Source: Anaerolineae bacterium | Lineage (GTDB): Bacteria > Chloroflexota > Anaerolineae > Aggregatilineales > Phototrophicaceae | Direction: 5' to 3' | DNA length: 12,595 nt | Assembly: GCA_020848855.1 (NCBI GenBank) | Contig: JADLHH010000038.1 | Span: 1 to 12,595 of the forward strand | In this document: positions 1 through 8,713 of the stretch, piece after piece | Numbering within the stretch: the first letter of the stretch is position 1 | How the letters are laid out: the number at the start of each line of letters is the position of its first letter | Translations under genes and position numbers: made by a program | Notes under the pieces: generated by a model | Told to the model about the DNA's origin: nothing | Databases searched by the model: none | Seen by the model: only the letters and a program-made list of their open reading frames with translations

Positions 1-792
1 GCCGCCGGCGAATCGCAGACGGTCAACTTTGAGGTTACGGTTGCCGACGGTGCGGCGCAGAACACGTTCGACGTGACCGCGCAGGCGACCTATGGCGATC
101 ATGATCTGAGCAGCGCCGGGACGGTGCAGATCGTGCCGTCGCTGAGCGTGCCGCGTGTAGCTGCCGCGCCGGAAATCGATGGCGATCTGAGCGAATATGC
201 CGACCTGCCGACCTACGAAATCCCGTATACGTACCTGTGGGAAGGCGCGACCGACGACGAAGCCGACCTGACCGGTCAGTTCCAGGTCGCCTACGACGAC
301 GCATATCTGTACGTCGCTGTTCAGGTCACCGATCAGACGGTCGTCTCGAACATCGCGCCGAACGACATCAAGGGACACTGGCGCAGCGACTCGGTCGAAA
401 TCACGGTCGACCCGCAGGGCGCGGGCGTGAGTGAGCATACGCTGACGACCTTCAAGACGGGCATCTTCCCGTTTGACACCGAAGGCAACGTGCAGGCGGA
501 ACGCGATGCCGACGCCAACCAGGGACCGATCGCAACCACCGCGCCGGATATGCAGTTCGCGTCCCAGCGGACAGACGACGGCTACAGCCTCGAAGTGGCG
601 ATTCCCTGGAACGCTGTTCCGGGCGAAATCGCGCCCGGCAGCTCGTTCGGCTTCGACGTGCTGCTGTACGACTGCGACAAGGCGGAAGCCGCCGTTGGCG
701 AGAACTGCAACGAAGCGCGTACCGCATGGAGCGCGTGGAGCGAGATTCAGGGCAACCCGCGCCTGTGGGGTCATGCCACGCTGGAAGAATAA
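1..792 (+). CDS. Secreted protein, C-terminal part, with probable CBM9-like sugar-binding domain (5' partial)
   Basis: The frame is open from the first base, so the gene starts left of the window; 263 C-terminal residues are visible and end at TAA 790-792. Residues about 1-48 form a beta-rich stretch (VNFEVTVADG near the start) like the Ig-like/NEW3 spacer modules of secreted glycosidases. Residues about 50-262 look like a family 9 carbohydrate-binding or DOMON-type domain: PEIDGDLSEY at the start, then YDDAYLYVAVQVTD, then HWRSDSVEITVDPQG, and finally YSLEVAIPWNAV with FGFDVLLYDCD. These are typical landmarks of that fold. Such domains sit at the C terminus of secreted glycoside hydrolases or cell-surface proteins and bind glycans. 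The catalytic or anchoring part is outside the window, so the whole protein's function is unknown. It converges on the zinc-ribbon gene. Confidence 0.8.
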   Translation, partial: AAGESQTVNFEVTVADGAAQNTFDVTAQATYGDHDLSSAGTVQIVPSLSVPRVAAAPEIDGDLSEYADLPTYEIPYTYLWEGATDDEADLTGQFQVAYDDAYLYVAVQVTDQTVVSNIAPNDIKGHWRSDSVEITVDPQGAGVSEHTLTTFKTGIFPFDTEGNVQAERDADANQGPIATTAPDMQFASQRTDDGYSLEVAIPWNAVPGEIAPGSSFGFDVLLYDCDKAEAAVGENCNEARTAWSAWSEIQGNPRLWGHATLEE

Positions 793-810
793 GCCGAGTG
801 AATAACGGCG

Positions 811-840
811 AAGGGGTGTGGCTGTCTTGCCGCACCCCTT
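811..840. terminator. Hairpin terminator between convergent genes
   Basis: A 12-bp stem (811-822 with 829-840, one G-U type pair) encloses the six-base loop TGTCTT. It lies 18 bases after the stop at 792 and 38 bases beyond the stop at 879 of the opposing gene. The + side is followed by a weak T-containing stretch (CATTTGTTT) and no clean U run. It may therefore serve both directions as an inefficient or bidirectional terminator. Its position between two stop codons is the main support. Confidence 0.65.
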
Positions 841-878
841 TACCGCTCATTTGTTTCCCGTTGAATTGAAAACCCGAA

Positions 879-1586
879 TCAGGACGTGTACGCGAGGATG
901 CGCCCGCAGCTTTCGCAGTACGCCAGCGTGCGACCGAGGCGCACATTCTGGGCGTTGACGGACGTTTGCTCGACGCCGCAGATCGAGCAGCCGTCGGGCT
1001 TGAGCAGCGCGATCACCTGCCCGCGAAAGCGCGGTCGCAGCTTTTCATAAGCGGCGAGGCTGGCTGGCTCGATGCCCGCTGCCATTGCCGCGCGCTCCTG
1101 CTCCGCCTCGGCAAGCCCGGCTTGCCGGCGCTGCTGCTCATCGACCAGTTCGGTCTGGCGGCTGGCGAGCGCCGCCCGCGCGTCTGCCAGCGCCTGCTGT
1201 GCGCCGGCGACCTGCGCTTCGCTTTCTTCGACCTGCATCATCGTTTCCAGCAGATTGTCTTCAAGCTGGCTCTGCCGGCGTTTCAGGGAGTCGATCTCCT
1301 CCTGAAGCTCCTGCAGGGCTTTGGGGCTGCGGATGCGCCCGCCGTAGAGGTCGGCGTCGGCGGCTTTCGCCTTATCCATGACTGACCGGATTTCCAAATC
1401 CAGCTCGCGGGCGTGCGCCTGCGCCGGCTTGAGTTCCGCCTGCGCCGTTTCAAGCTGGCGTGTCGCCTGAGCGATCGTCTCGTCGCCGCTGAGCAGCGCC
1501 TCGATCTCCTTCAGCCGGTTGCGATGCTGCACGATTTCCTGATCGACCTGCTGAAGCTGGTAGAGCAGGGCTGCCTGATGTGCCAT
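879..1586 (-). CDS. Coiled-coil zinc-ribbon protein (CT398 / zf-RING_7 family)
   Basis: The 235-residue product has a long helical coiled coil (about residues 5-185) and a C-terminal C4 zinc ribbon: CSIC at 200-203 and CESC at 224-227, ending a few residues later. The block YGGRIRSPKALQELQEEIDS around residues 81-100 is the most recognisable family signature. Members are widespread soluble proteins, often annotated as zinc-ribbon or putative nucleic-acid-binding proteins; their role is not well defined. The frame extends upstream to 1637, but that ATG lies upstream of the TATAAT at 1618-1623. The ATG at 1586 has AAGGAAAG three bases before it and begins the usual family N terminus (MAHQAALLYQLQQVDQEI), so it is chosen. 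It has its own promoter and is separated from the transporter operon by 207 bases. Confidence 0.88.
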   Translation of the reverse strand: MAHQAALLYQLQQVDQEIVQHRNRLKEIEALLSGDETIAQATRQLETAQAELKPAQAHARELDLEIRSVMDKAKAADADLYGGRIRSPKALQELQEEIDSLKRRQSQLEDNLLETMMQVEESEAQVAGAQQALADARAALASRQTELVDEQQRRQAGLAEAEQERAAMAAGIEPASLAAYEKLRPRFRGQVIALLKPDGCSICGVEQTSVNAQNVRLGRTLAYCESCGRILAYTS

Positions 1587-1617
1587 CGGCTTTCCTTCGG
1601 GTGTTGAAATAAGCCGG

Positions 1618-1623
1618 ATTATA
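1618..1623 (-). promoter_or_regulatory. Minus-strand -10 box (TATAAT) for the zinc-ribbon gene
   Basis: Read on the minus strand, a perfect TATAAT is flanked by CCGG on both sides. Initiation about seven bases downstream would give a leader of roughly 25 bases with AAGGAAAG before the ATG at 1586. No good -35 hexamer is visible 16-19 bases upstream, so the promoter may be weak or activator-dependent. In such a GC-rich window a perfect TATAAT just before a gene is unlikely to be chance. Confidence 0.55.
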
Positions 1624-1741
1624 GCCGGATGTGCCATGAGCGACGACTTTTTGGGCGCGGCGGGCAGGCGCGCGAAAAGTGTACATGTGTCCGACAGGTG
1701 TAGCTTGTCGATTCGGGTAATGGCATTATGATGGTGATGGT

Positions 1742-1763
1742 GGGGCGCAGCACGCTGCGCCCC
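1742..1763. repeat. Palindromic dispersed repeat, copy 1
   Basis: The perfect 10-bp arms GGGGCGCAGC (1742-1751) and GCTGCGCCCC (1754-1763) are separated by AC and followed by TACG. It has the GTAGGGGCGC...CGCCCCTAC look of the copies at 2650, 8647 and 11482. It lies 31 bases beyond the stop of the LysM lipoprotein gene (1794), so its transcript could fold at the 3' end of the operon. No U run follows on the minus strand, so it is listed as a repeat and not as a terminator. Confidence 0.75.
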
Positions 1764-1793
1764 TACGTAGCGAATCGTCCCGCGAGATGCTGC

Positions 1794-2692
1794 TCACCCG
1801 CCCGCGAAGCCGCCGCCGTTCGACAGTTCGCTCGTCGGCGTGGGCGTCGGCATCTGGGCTTTGGTGAACGTCCACGGACCGCCTTCGTGGCACGGACTCT
1901 GCACGAAATTGCCGTCGAGCGGGTAGACGTACCAGGTGTACGTTCCGGCGTCCGGTATTTCGCTCAGGTCGATGGTTTCGTTCTGGCGCAGTTCGACCAC
2001 GACTTCATACGTGCCGCCGTTCGGCTTGTAGAGGCGGATCAGGTTGCGCGCTGCGCGTGGACCGCGCCAGGTGAACGTGAGCGTGCCGCTGCCGGAGACT
2101 GCCAGCGTGCCGTCCTGCGGGATGAGCAGCGTCCACGAGCAGTCGTAGGTTTCCCCGGACGGCGGGGCGTCGCCGGGGACGCGCAGCACCTGCCCGATGC
2201 TGATCACGTTCGGATCGTCGAGACAGTTCGCCTCTGCCAGCGTGCTGACATATGTGCCGTAACGCTCGGCGATGTGCGCCAGCGCGTCGTTCGGCTGGAC
2301 GGTGTAGGTTAGCTTCCAGTCCTTGCGCGGCTCGCAGGCGGCTTCGCCGGTGGGCGTCGCCGTTTCCAGCCCATGCAAACCAGGGATCGACACCGATAGG
2401 TCGAGTGTCGAGGTCAGCGTGACCGTTGGCGTTGCCGATGGGAGCGGCGTCAGCGTCGGCGGCTCGAAGGTCGGCGGGGGCAGCAGCGTCCGCGAAGGGG
2501 TCAGCGACGGCAGCGGCGTGGACGGCGGGATCGTCTCGGTGGCGGTCGCCGCGCCTTGCAGCAGGATCGGCACGGACTGGGGATGAGTCGCCTGCAGCGA
2601 GCAGGCGCTCGCCAGCAAGGTGATGATCCCAATCACGAACAGGCGGCTTGTAGGGGCGCACCGCCGTGCGCCTCTACGGGCGATGAATTTTC

Positions 2693-2696
<4 letters not shown>
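1794..2696 (-). CDS. LysM-domain lipoprotein, last gene of the transporter cluster
   Basis: This 300-residue product has a lipoprotein signal peptide: a basic n-region, hydrophobic LFVIGIITLL, and lipobox LASAC with the lipidated Cys at 32. A Pro/Ser/Thr-rich spacer (about 55-95) follows, then a LysM module at about 130-174 (YTVQPNDALAHIAERYG ... IGQVLRVPG). After that comes a beta-rich C-terminal domain (about 185-280; TLTFTWRG, GTYTWYVYPLDG) and a TPTPT tail. LysM binds peptidoglycan-type glycans, so the protein is probably membrane-anchored and wall-bound. The start ATG 2696 overlaps the preceding ATPase stop as ATGA, and AAAAGGA lies nine bases upstream. Codons 7-16 are a dispersed palindromic repeat that encodes most of the positive n-region. 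The beta-rich C terminus is not a family I recognise. A role in holding or capping the exporter is inferred from position only. Confidence 0.88.
2650..2677. repeat. Palindromic dispersed repeat, copy 2, inside a coding sequence
   Basis: Arms 2650-2661 and 2666-2677 pair over 12 bp with one G-U type mismatch around the loop CGCC. It shares the GTAGGGGCGC arm with copy 1. It lies in codons 7-16 of the LysM lipoprotein, within the n-region of the signal peptide and in frame. Confidence 0.75.
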
Positions 2697-3411
<715 letters not shown>

Positions 3412-3415
<4 letters not shown>

Positions 3416-4353
3416 GGCGTCGACTCAGTCTGTTTCGATTTACGACGCAGCAGGTTGAACCGGCGCTTGCGTTCCGGCGGCGCGTCCTGCGTCATGTGGT
3501 CGCCGAAACCGGCATCCTCGTCGGCGTCGGTTTCGGGGCGCAGCAGCACGCCTTCGGGGCGGATTTCGACTGCGATGTGCGGCGCGTCGGCAAGCTGGGC
3601 GCGTACCGCATCCGGCAGGCGAATCCGCCCGGAGTCGTCCAGCGTGGGCGATTCTTCCGCCGCGTGCGACAAATCCTGACCGAGCGCGCCGTCGCGCAGC
3701 GTCAGCACGCGGTCGGCGTAGTGCGCCATTTCGAGGTCGTGCGTGACCATCAGGATCGTCAGCCCGTAGCGCTGGCGCAAGTCCGCCAGCAGGTCGAGCA
3801 CCTGTGCGCCGCTCCCGCGATCCAGCGCCCCGGTCGGCTCGTCCGCCAGCAGCAGGGGCGGGTTGTTCGCCAGCGCCACCGCGATGGCGACGCGCTGCTG
3901 CTGCCCGCCGGACAATGCTTCCGGCTTCTTGTGCGCCTGCTCGCCGATACCGACAGCTTCCAGCAGCGCGCGCGCCCGTTTGCCGCGCTTCCAGAACGGC
4001 ACGCCCGCCAGCGTCATTGGCAGGGCGACGTTGCGCTGTGCTGAGCGGTGCGCCAGCAGATTGCGGCTGACCGACTGCCACAGGAAGCCGACCCGGTGCA
4101 GGCGGTAGTCCGCCAGCGCGCGCCCTTTGAGTTCGAGCAGGTTCTGCCCATCGACGATCAACTGCCCGGCGGTCGGTGTGTCCAGCCCGCCCAGCAGGTT
4201 GAGCAGCGAGCTTTTGCCCGCGCCGCTCGGTCCAATGATGGCGACGAACTCACCTTTCTCCATCTCGAAGTCGATGCCGCGTAGCGCGACCAACTCGTGC
4301 CCGCCGACGCGGTACACCTTGACGATGCGGTGGCAGCTTATATAAGCGGTCAT
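3412..4353 (-). CDS. ABC transporter ATP-binding protein with AbrB-like C-terminal tail (first ATPase)
   Basis: The product is 313 residues; FtsX-class ATPases are usually about 220-250. The ATPase core has Walker A GPSGAGKS at 41-48, Q93, signature LSGGQQQ at 147-153, Walker B LLLADE at 167-172 and His205. After residue 225 there is an extra tail. Residues about 237-274 ([16 protein letters not shown] ... EGVLLRPE) match the SpoVT/AbrB swapped-hairpin pattern of Gly-Arg, Leu-Pro, Val-Arg and a final LRP. The last 20 residues are strongly basic ([13 protein letters not shown]). The start ATG 4353 overlaps the adaptor stop as ATGA; the open frame continues upstream but runs through the adaptor gene in another frame. 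The ATPase role is certain from the motifs. The tail may dimerise or mediate a partner contact, which is inference. Confidence 0.93.
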
Positions 4354-5675
4354 TCGCCGATCACCACGTCCCCCTCGTTCAAGCCGCTGACGATCTCGAC
4401 CCGGTCGTCGGTCTGCAAGCCGATCTCGATGTCCACCCGGCGGGGTCCGTCCGGCGTTTGCAGCACGACGAACGTCCTGCCCTGGAATGTACGGATGGCG
4501 GCGGGCGGCAGCCACAGCACGTTTTCGCTGACCTGCAGCGGCATCTGAATGTCGATCAACTGCCCTTCGGCGACCTCCGGCAGCGTGGCGGCGACGCGGG
4601 TGGTCTGGTCGGCGTCGCGCGAGCTGGCGGGCAGGCGGCGCACGATACACTGGACGGCGGTGTCCGGCTGGTTGAGCACCTGGCACACGCCGATCATGCC
4701 GACGCTCAGCCGTTGGGCGTCGGTGAAGGCGAGGCTTGCGATGGCTTCCTTTGGCTCCGGTCGCCCGATGGTGATCACGGTGTTGTACGCCGTCACCTGG
4801 TCGCCGGGCGCGATAGTGACTTCGAGCACCACGCCGTCGGTCGGCGCGTACAGCGACGACTGGGCGATCTTCGCCTGAATCTGCTCGATGTTGAGCCGCG
4901 CCGACTGCACCTGTTCGTCGGAAGCGCCCCCGGCGGCGTTCTCCTGCGCCTTCTGGAGATTCAGTTCCGCCTGAATGACGTTGTTCTCGTTGGTGCGAAG
5001 CTGCGCCTGCGCGTTGTTGTAGCTCTGGGCGCTCGAATAGTAGCTGTTCTGCGCCGAGCGCAGGCTGTTCTGCGCCGACAGCAACTGCTGATACGCCGAA
5101 TCGACGGCGGACGCGGCGTTCGGCGATTCGGGGTGGCTGACGGCGTCGTCGTAGGCGCGCTGGGCGTTTGCCAGCGCCTGCTCGGCATTCTGGACTTGAA
5201 GCTGTGCGTTGGCGACCGATGTCCAGGGGAGATTGTTCTGGGCGTTCTGAAGCTGCAGGCGGGCGTTCGCCAGCGCGATTTCGGCGTCGGTGACCGAGTT
5301 CACGCTGTTATCCGAACTGGACTGCACGCTCGACAGCGCCGATTGCAGCGAAATCTGCGCCGAGGCAAGCTGGTTTTCGAGGTCGTCGATCTGCAGGTCG
5401 GCGATCAGGTCGCCCGCTGACACGGTGTCGCCCCGGCGCACGTTGACGCGCCGCACCGCACCGCTCACCTGAAAGGCAAGCTGCTCCTGATCGCGCGGCT
5501 CCCAGCGCCCGCTGAAGTCGAAGATGTCCGACACATCGCCGCGCTGGACGGCATACGTCGGCGGCGCGGCGACCGGCGCGGTTGGGATCGGCGTGGAAGT
5601 CGCTTCGGCTTGCTGCGCGTTCGGGGCGCTGGTGCAGGCGGCGAAGGACAGGAGGGCAAGTGCGAGACCCCTCAA
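4350..5675 (-). CDS. MacA/HlyD-type periplasmic adaptor lipoprotein
   Basis: With a TTG start at 5675 the product has 441 residues. The signal is short, with lipobox SFAAC and Cys at 14, followed by a Thr/Pro/Ala linker. The first half of a lipoyl-like hairpin is at about 65-100 (SGAVRRVNVRRGDTVSAGDL), and a long Gln/Asn/Ala-rich coiled-coil hairpin spans about 95-270. The second lipoyl half is at about 275-300 (LYAPTDGVVLEVTIAPGDQV), and beta-barrel and membrane-proximal domains run to the end (GLQTDDRVEIVSGLNEGDVV). This is the standard order in adaptors that work with FtsX-type permeases. The start is uncertain. The frame is open far upstream, but only the FtsX gene in another frame and a repeat element lie there. 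TTG 5675 gives a compact lipoprotein signal and has AGAAGGGG seven bases before it. Another possible start, TTG 5837 beside the FtsX stop, would give a 67-residue leader. Confidence 0.87.
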   Translation of the reverse strand: MRGLALALLSFAACTSAPNAQQAEATSTPIPTAPVAAPPTYAVQRGDVSDIFDFSGRWEPRDQEQLAFQVSGAVRRVNVRRGDTVSAGDLIADLQIDDLENQLASAQISLQSALSSVQSSSDNSVNSVTDAEIALANARLQLQNAQNNLPWTSVANAQLQVQNAEQALANAQRAYDDAVSHPESPNAASAVDSAYQQLLSAQNSLRSAQNSYYSSAQSYNNAQAQLRTNENNVIQAELNLQKAQENAAGGASDEQVQSARLNIEQIQAKIAQSSLYAPTDGVVLEVTIAPGDQVTAYNTVITIGRPEPKEAIASLAFTDAQRLSVGMIGVCQVLNQPDTAVQCIVRRLPASSRDADQTTRVAATLPEVAEGQLIDIQMPLQVSENVLWLPPAAIRTFQGRTFVVLQTPDGPRRVDIEIGLQTDDRVEIVSGLNEGDVVIGE

Positions 5676-5815
5676 CCCCCAACCCCTTCTCCCACACGGG
5701 TGGGGAGAAGGGGCATCAGGCTGCGCAGTGCGTAACCCCTTTCCCCGTTTGCGTGGGAGAGGGGCGGGGCGACCAGGCAAACCGAAGGTTTGCACGGTCG
5801 CACGGGGTGAGGGGT
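5667..5815. repeat. MITE-like composite hairpin repeat covering the adaptor start
   Basis: About 149 bp are bounded by inverted ends (ACCCCTCAACCCC on the left; CGGGGTGAGGGGT on the right). The element holds three hairpins. The first has arms 5683-5693 and 5703-5713, perfect over 11 bp. The second is imperfect: CCCCTTTCCC against GGGAGAGGGG, between about 5731 and 5764. The third is nested: GCGACC with GGTCGC (5769-5774, 5796-5801) around GCAAACC with GGTTTGC (5777-5783, 5787-5793). The pattern resembles short non-coding elements that are plentiful in Chloroflexota and cyanobacterial genomes; this is recollection and was not searched. It fills nearly the whole gap between the FtsX stop (5840) and the adaptor, and extends into the adaptor's first codons. 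Confidence 0.75.
5683..5690 (-). promoter_or_regulatory. Repeat-borne ribosome-binding site for the adaptor
   Basis: On the minus strand AGAAGGGG stands seven bases before the TTG at 5675. It is the outer arm of the first hairpin of the repeat element, so folding of that hairpin could hide it. This would make adaptor translation depend on ribosome traffic from upstream. It decides the proposed start, but is not proven to be used. Confidence 0.4.
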
Positions 5816-5839
5816 TCTTGAAAAGGCGCAAAGGCAAAA

Positions 5840-8623
5840 TCAGGCATCTCCCAGTTTGACAATGGTCGAAAGGCGCTCGCGTCCCAGGAACGCGGTCGTG
5901 CCGAACGACACGGTGAACAGGATCAACGCGAAGGCGGCGTAGACCAGCGTGATGTTGCCCCAGGCGACACGCACCAGATATGGCGGCAGCCCACCGCTGA
6001 AATCCAGCAGCGGCAGGTAGAGCATGGTCGTCGCCACGCCGATCGACGTGCCGCTCAGGACGCCGCTGCCGGTCATCAGCGTTTGCAGTAGGAACAGGTA
6101 AATGCCGACCGACAGCCCGCCAAGACCCATTGCCCGCAGCGAGCCAAGCTGCGCCGACTGCGCCCGGAACGACGCCGCGCTCTGGATGATGGCGGCGACC
6201 AGCGTCAGCAGAATTGACGCGACGAAGCCGACCGACAGGAAGCCGAGCACACCCCGGCGCGACGGCGCGGCGCGGGCGGCGTCGAGCGCGGTTTGCGGGT
6301 CTTTCCATTCGAGGATCGGATAGCCGAGCGCCAGCGCCTGCTGGTGGATGGCGTTCACGTCCGCACCGGGCGCTAGCTCCAGCCACAGGTCGTAGGGCAG
6401 GGTCGTGCCGACCATCTCGAAAATCGGCTCCAGCGTGCCGATCAGGAAGAAGCCGTCGCTGGGATTGAGCGTCGGGAAGTAGTCGAGCACGCCGAGGATC
6501 GGTACTTTAGCGTCGTACCACGTGCCGAGCGCCTGCACCTGAATCGTGATCTGCTGGTTGATGCGCAGGTTATAGTCGGCGGCGGTGCTGGCGCTGATCA
6601 GCACGCCGTTGCGGTTGCCCGCCATCAGGTTGAACAGGTCAGCGATGGACGTGGCGCTGTAGTCCTCGCGGAAACGGGTGACGGCGGCAATCGAGGCGCG
6701 GTCGATGCCGAGGATCGTCCCGCTGATGCGCTGGTTCTGCATGACGATCTGCGCGGGGTAGCGCCCGACGCGCGACACCTGCTGCACGCCGTCGATGGTT
6801 AGCAGGTCGTCGGCGGGCAGGGTATTGAAGCCGGTGACTGTGACCGTCGTCTGCCCGGTGGTCGTATCGACATCGCCTTCTTCGGTCTGGGCGTCGGTGG
6901 GCGTGACGATCACCGCGTCCGCGCCGATCTGATAATTGACCGCGTCTTCGAGTGTCTGGTCAATGGTGCTCGCCATCGACGCCGTGAAGCCGGTCAGGCT
7001 GAGCGTGAAGCACATCATCAGCAGCGTGCCCCGGTAACGCCCGATTGAGCGGGTGAGTTCGCGCAGCGCCATCAGCACGGCGATGCCGCGCCCGATGTTG
7101 ACGATCCACGCCAGAAAGCCGAGAACCATCGGGAACAGCCGTAGAAACAGCAGGGTGATGCTGAACGAGAACAGCGTCGGCGCGACGAACGCCAGCGGGT
7201 CGCTGAACGGGTCGTCGGCGTTGGTCGTCAGACCGCCCTGCCGCCACAGCGTGTACAGCACGTACACCGCCGGGATCAGCAGCAGCAGGTCGAGATAGGC
7301 ACGCTGCCACCAGGTTTTCCCGGCGCGGGCGGCGCTGCGCTTGAAGCCAGTGATCGTCTGGGCGCTGCTGCGCCACGACAGGTACAAGCCGCTGCTCGAC
7401 GCGATCAGCCCGGTGATCGCGCCCGCCGCTACCGCCTGTGGTGTGAACACGACGTTCAAATCCTGCGTGCCGTTGAACTGCAAAAACGAGGTCGTGCGCC
7501 CGACCAGCCGCACGACCGCCGGGCATAACGCCAGTCCGATCCCCAGCGCCGCGCCGGCGAGGATCAGCCACATCAGCACGTGGATCAGCAGGATCGCCCG
7601 GCGGCTGATGCCCCGGCTGCGCAGCACGGCGTCTTCTTCACCCGGCCGGCTGACCAGCAGCCCGGCGACCAGCGACACGAAGTACAGCACCAGCCCGCCG
7701 ACCGGCATACTCATGATGACCAACTGCTGGGTGAAGGTGTTGACCTCGTCGACGAACTTGTGCAAGCCGGCGCTGGGTTCCAGGTCGAGCCGGATGCCGG
7801 GCAGCACGGCTGATACGTCGCGCGTGCCGTCGGTGATGCTGTTGATCAGTGTCGAGACATCCGACGTGCGCAGCTCGCCGCCGTCGAAATTGAGATACCA
7901 CGCCGTTTCCTCGACCGGCTTGTCCGCCTGCGCGAAGAACGTCTGGAGATCGGCGTCGCTCATCAGGATCACGGTCTCGAAGAAGCGCGGCGGGAATATC
8001 CAGGTGGGATCGTCGGCGTTGACCGGATGCCACAGCGCCGCCACCCGGAATTTCGCGGTTTCGTAGCCCGCCCGCGTCGCCGTCAGTGTGTCGCCCACCT
8101 GCACGCCCATCGTGTAGAGCATGGCGTCGGGCAGCAGCACCGGGATTACGCCGTCGGCATCGGCGCGCATGTGCTCGGCTGCACCGAGCCTGGGCGACCA
8201 TTCGCCGGAGACGATCTCCATCTGGGCGTCGGCGCCATCCAGCGACGACAGCTTCAGCGAGCCGAGGCTGCCCGCGCCATCCAGTACCACCGTCCACGAG
8301 CCGCCGCTGGCGTAATTGACCGCCTGCGCGACCGGCATTCCAATCGTTTTGACGAAGCCGGATTCGATGGCGCTGGTGGCGGCGTTCACGTCGGCGGGGC
8401 TGATGTTGCCGTTCCAGCTACCGAGATAGCGGAATCGAAATGCATAGGGCGGGTCGCTCAGGTGCGAAGTGAGCAGGTCGGTGTTAACCGCGTCCACATA
8501 AAGCGTCAGGCTGAGCGCCAGCGTAGTCGCTGCCGCCAGCCCGACCAGCGTCCACAGGACGAGATAACGGTGCTGCCACAGACGTTCGAGTGCGAACAGC
8601 AGACGGTCGATGAATTGAAGCAT
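5840..8623 (-). CDS. FtsX-like ABC permease, duplicated, about 10 membrane segments
   Basis: The 927-residue product is a polytopic membrane protein with two FtsX/MacB-type halves. Half one has TM1 at about 20-42, a large extracytoplasmic domain at about 43-300, and TM2-4 at about 303-325, 343-367 and 396-415. Two further segments follow at about 441-460 and 480-510. Half two has a membrane segment at about 533-552 (RGTLLMMCFTLSLTGFTASM), a second external domain at about 553-790, and three segments at about 791-815, 838-862 and 893-914. SRPGEEDAVLRSRGISRRAI (325-344) and FRAQSAQLGSLRAMGL (819-834) are the cytoplasmic coupling loops typical of this class. The start ATG 8623 has TTAGGGGG just upstream. 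No ATPase is fused; the two separate ATPases downstream would serve the two halves. The transported substrate cannot be read from sequence. Confidence 0.9.
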   Translation of the reverse strand: MLQFIDRLLFALERLWQHRYLVLWTLVGLAAATTLALSLTLYVDAVNTDLLTSHLSDPPYAFRFRYLGSWNGNISPADVNAATSAIESGFVKTIGMPVAQAVNYASGGSWTVVLDGAGSLGSLKLSSLDGADAQMEIVSGEWSPRLGAAEHMRADADGVIPVLLPDAMLYTMGVQVGDTLTATRAGYETAKFRVAALWHPVNADDPTWIFPPRFFETVILMSDADLQTFFAQADKPVEETAWYLNFDGGELRTSDVSTLINSITDGTRDVSAVLPGIRLDLEPSAGLHKFVDEVNTFTQQLVIMSMPVGGLVLYFVSLVAGLLVSRPGEEDAVLRSRGISRRAILLIHVLMWLILAGAALGIGLALCPAVVRLVGRTTSFLQFNGTQDLNVVFTPQAVAAGAITGLIASSSGLYLSWRSSAQTITGFKRSAARAGKTWWQRAYLDLLLLIPAVYVLYTLWRQGGLTTNADDPFSDPLAFVAPTLFSFSITLLFLRLFPMVLGFLAWIVNIGRGIAVLMALRELTRSIGRYRGTLLMMCFTLSLTGFTASMASTIDQTLEDAVNYQIGADAVIVTPTDAQTEEGDVDTTTGQTTVTVTGFNTLPADDLLTIDGVQQVSRVGRYPAQIVMQNQRISGTILGIDRASIAAVTRFREDYSATSIADLFNLMAGNRNGVLISASTAADYNLRINQQITIQVQALGTWYDAKVPILGVLDYFPTLNPSDGFFLIGTLEPIFEMVGTTLPYDLWLELAPGADVNAIHQQALALGYPILEWKDPQTALDAARAAPSRRGVLGFLSVGFVASILLTLVAAIIQSAASFRAQSAQLGSLRAMGLGGLSVGIYLFLLQTLMTGSGVLSGTSIGVATTMLYLPLLDFSGGLPPYLVRVAWGNITLVYAAFALILFTVSFGTTAFLGRERLSTIVKLGDA

Positions 8624-8646
8624 GTGCCCCCTAACAGACAGTTCGT

Positions 8647-8690
8647 GTAGGGGCGGTACGCTTGCGCAGCAAGCCCAGACCCGCCCCTAC
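8647..8690. repeat. Palindromic dispersed repeat, copy 3, with nested hairpin
   Basis: The perfect 10-bp outer arms GTAGGGGCGG (8647-8656) and CCGCCCCTAC (8681-8690) enclose a second stem, GCTTG (8660-8664) with CAAGC (8670-8674). It occupies half of the 90-base gap between the tandem solute-binding gene (stop 8714) and the FtsX gene (start 8623). It could therefore protect the upstream message or dampen read-through. No U run follows on the minus strand. Confidence 0.75.
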
Positions 8691-8713
8691 GGATAACGGC
8701 TTCTTGCAGACTC

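Noticed and set aside
1690..1709. Short inverted repeat CGACA ... TGTCG upstream of the zinc-ribbon gene
   Set aside because: Five-base arms around a nine-base spacer are too weak to separate from chance.
4354..4686. N-terminal extension of the first ATPase frame (open to 4686)
   Set aside because: It runs through the adaptor coding sequence in another frame. The ATPase fold starts at the ATGA overlap at 4353.
5716..5847. 43-codon minus-strand frame starting with an ATG that overlaps the FtsX stop
   Set aside because: It is almost entirely repeat-element sequence and has no signal or motif. It is mentioned only as a possible relic of coupled initiation.
5676..6386. Long N-terminal extension of the adaptor frame (open to 6386)
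   Set aside because: Most of it is an Arg-rich shadow of the FtsX gene plus repeat sequence. The mature lipoprotein begins at the Cys codon 5636-5634.
7341..8066. + strand open frame of 241 codons opposite the FtsX gene
   Set aside because: Ser/Thr/Arg-rich shadow frame with no ribosome-binding site or recognisable motif.
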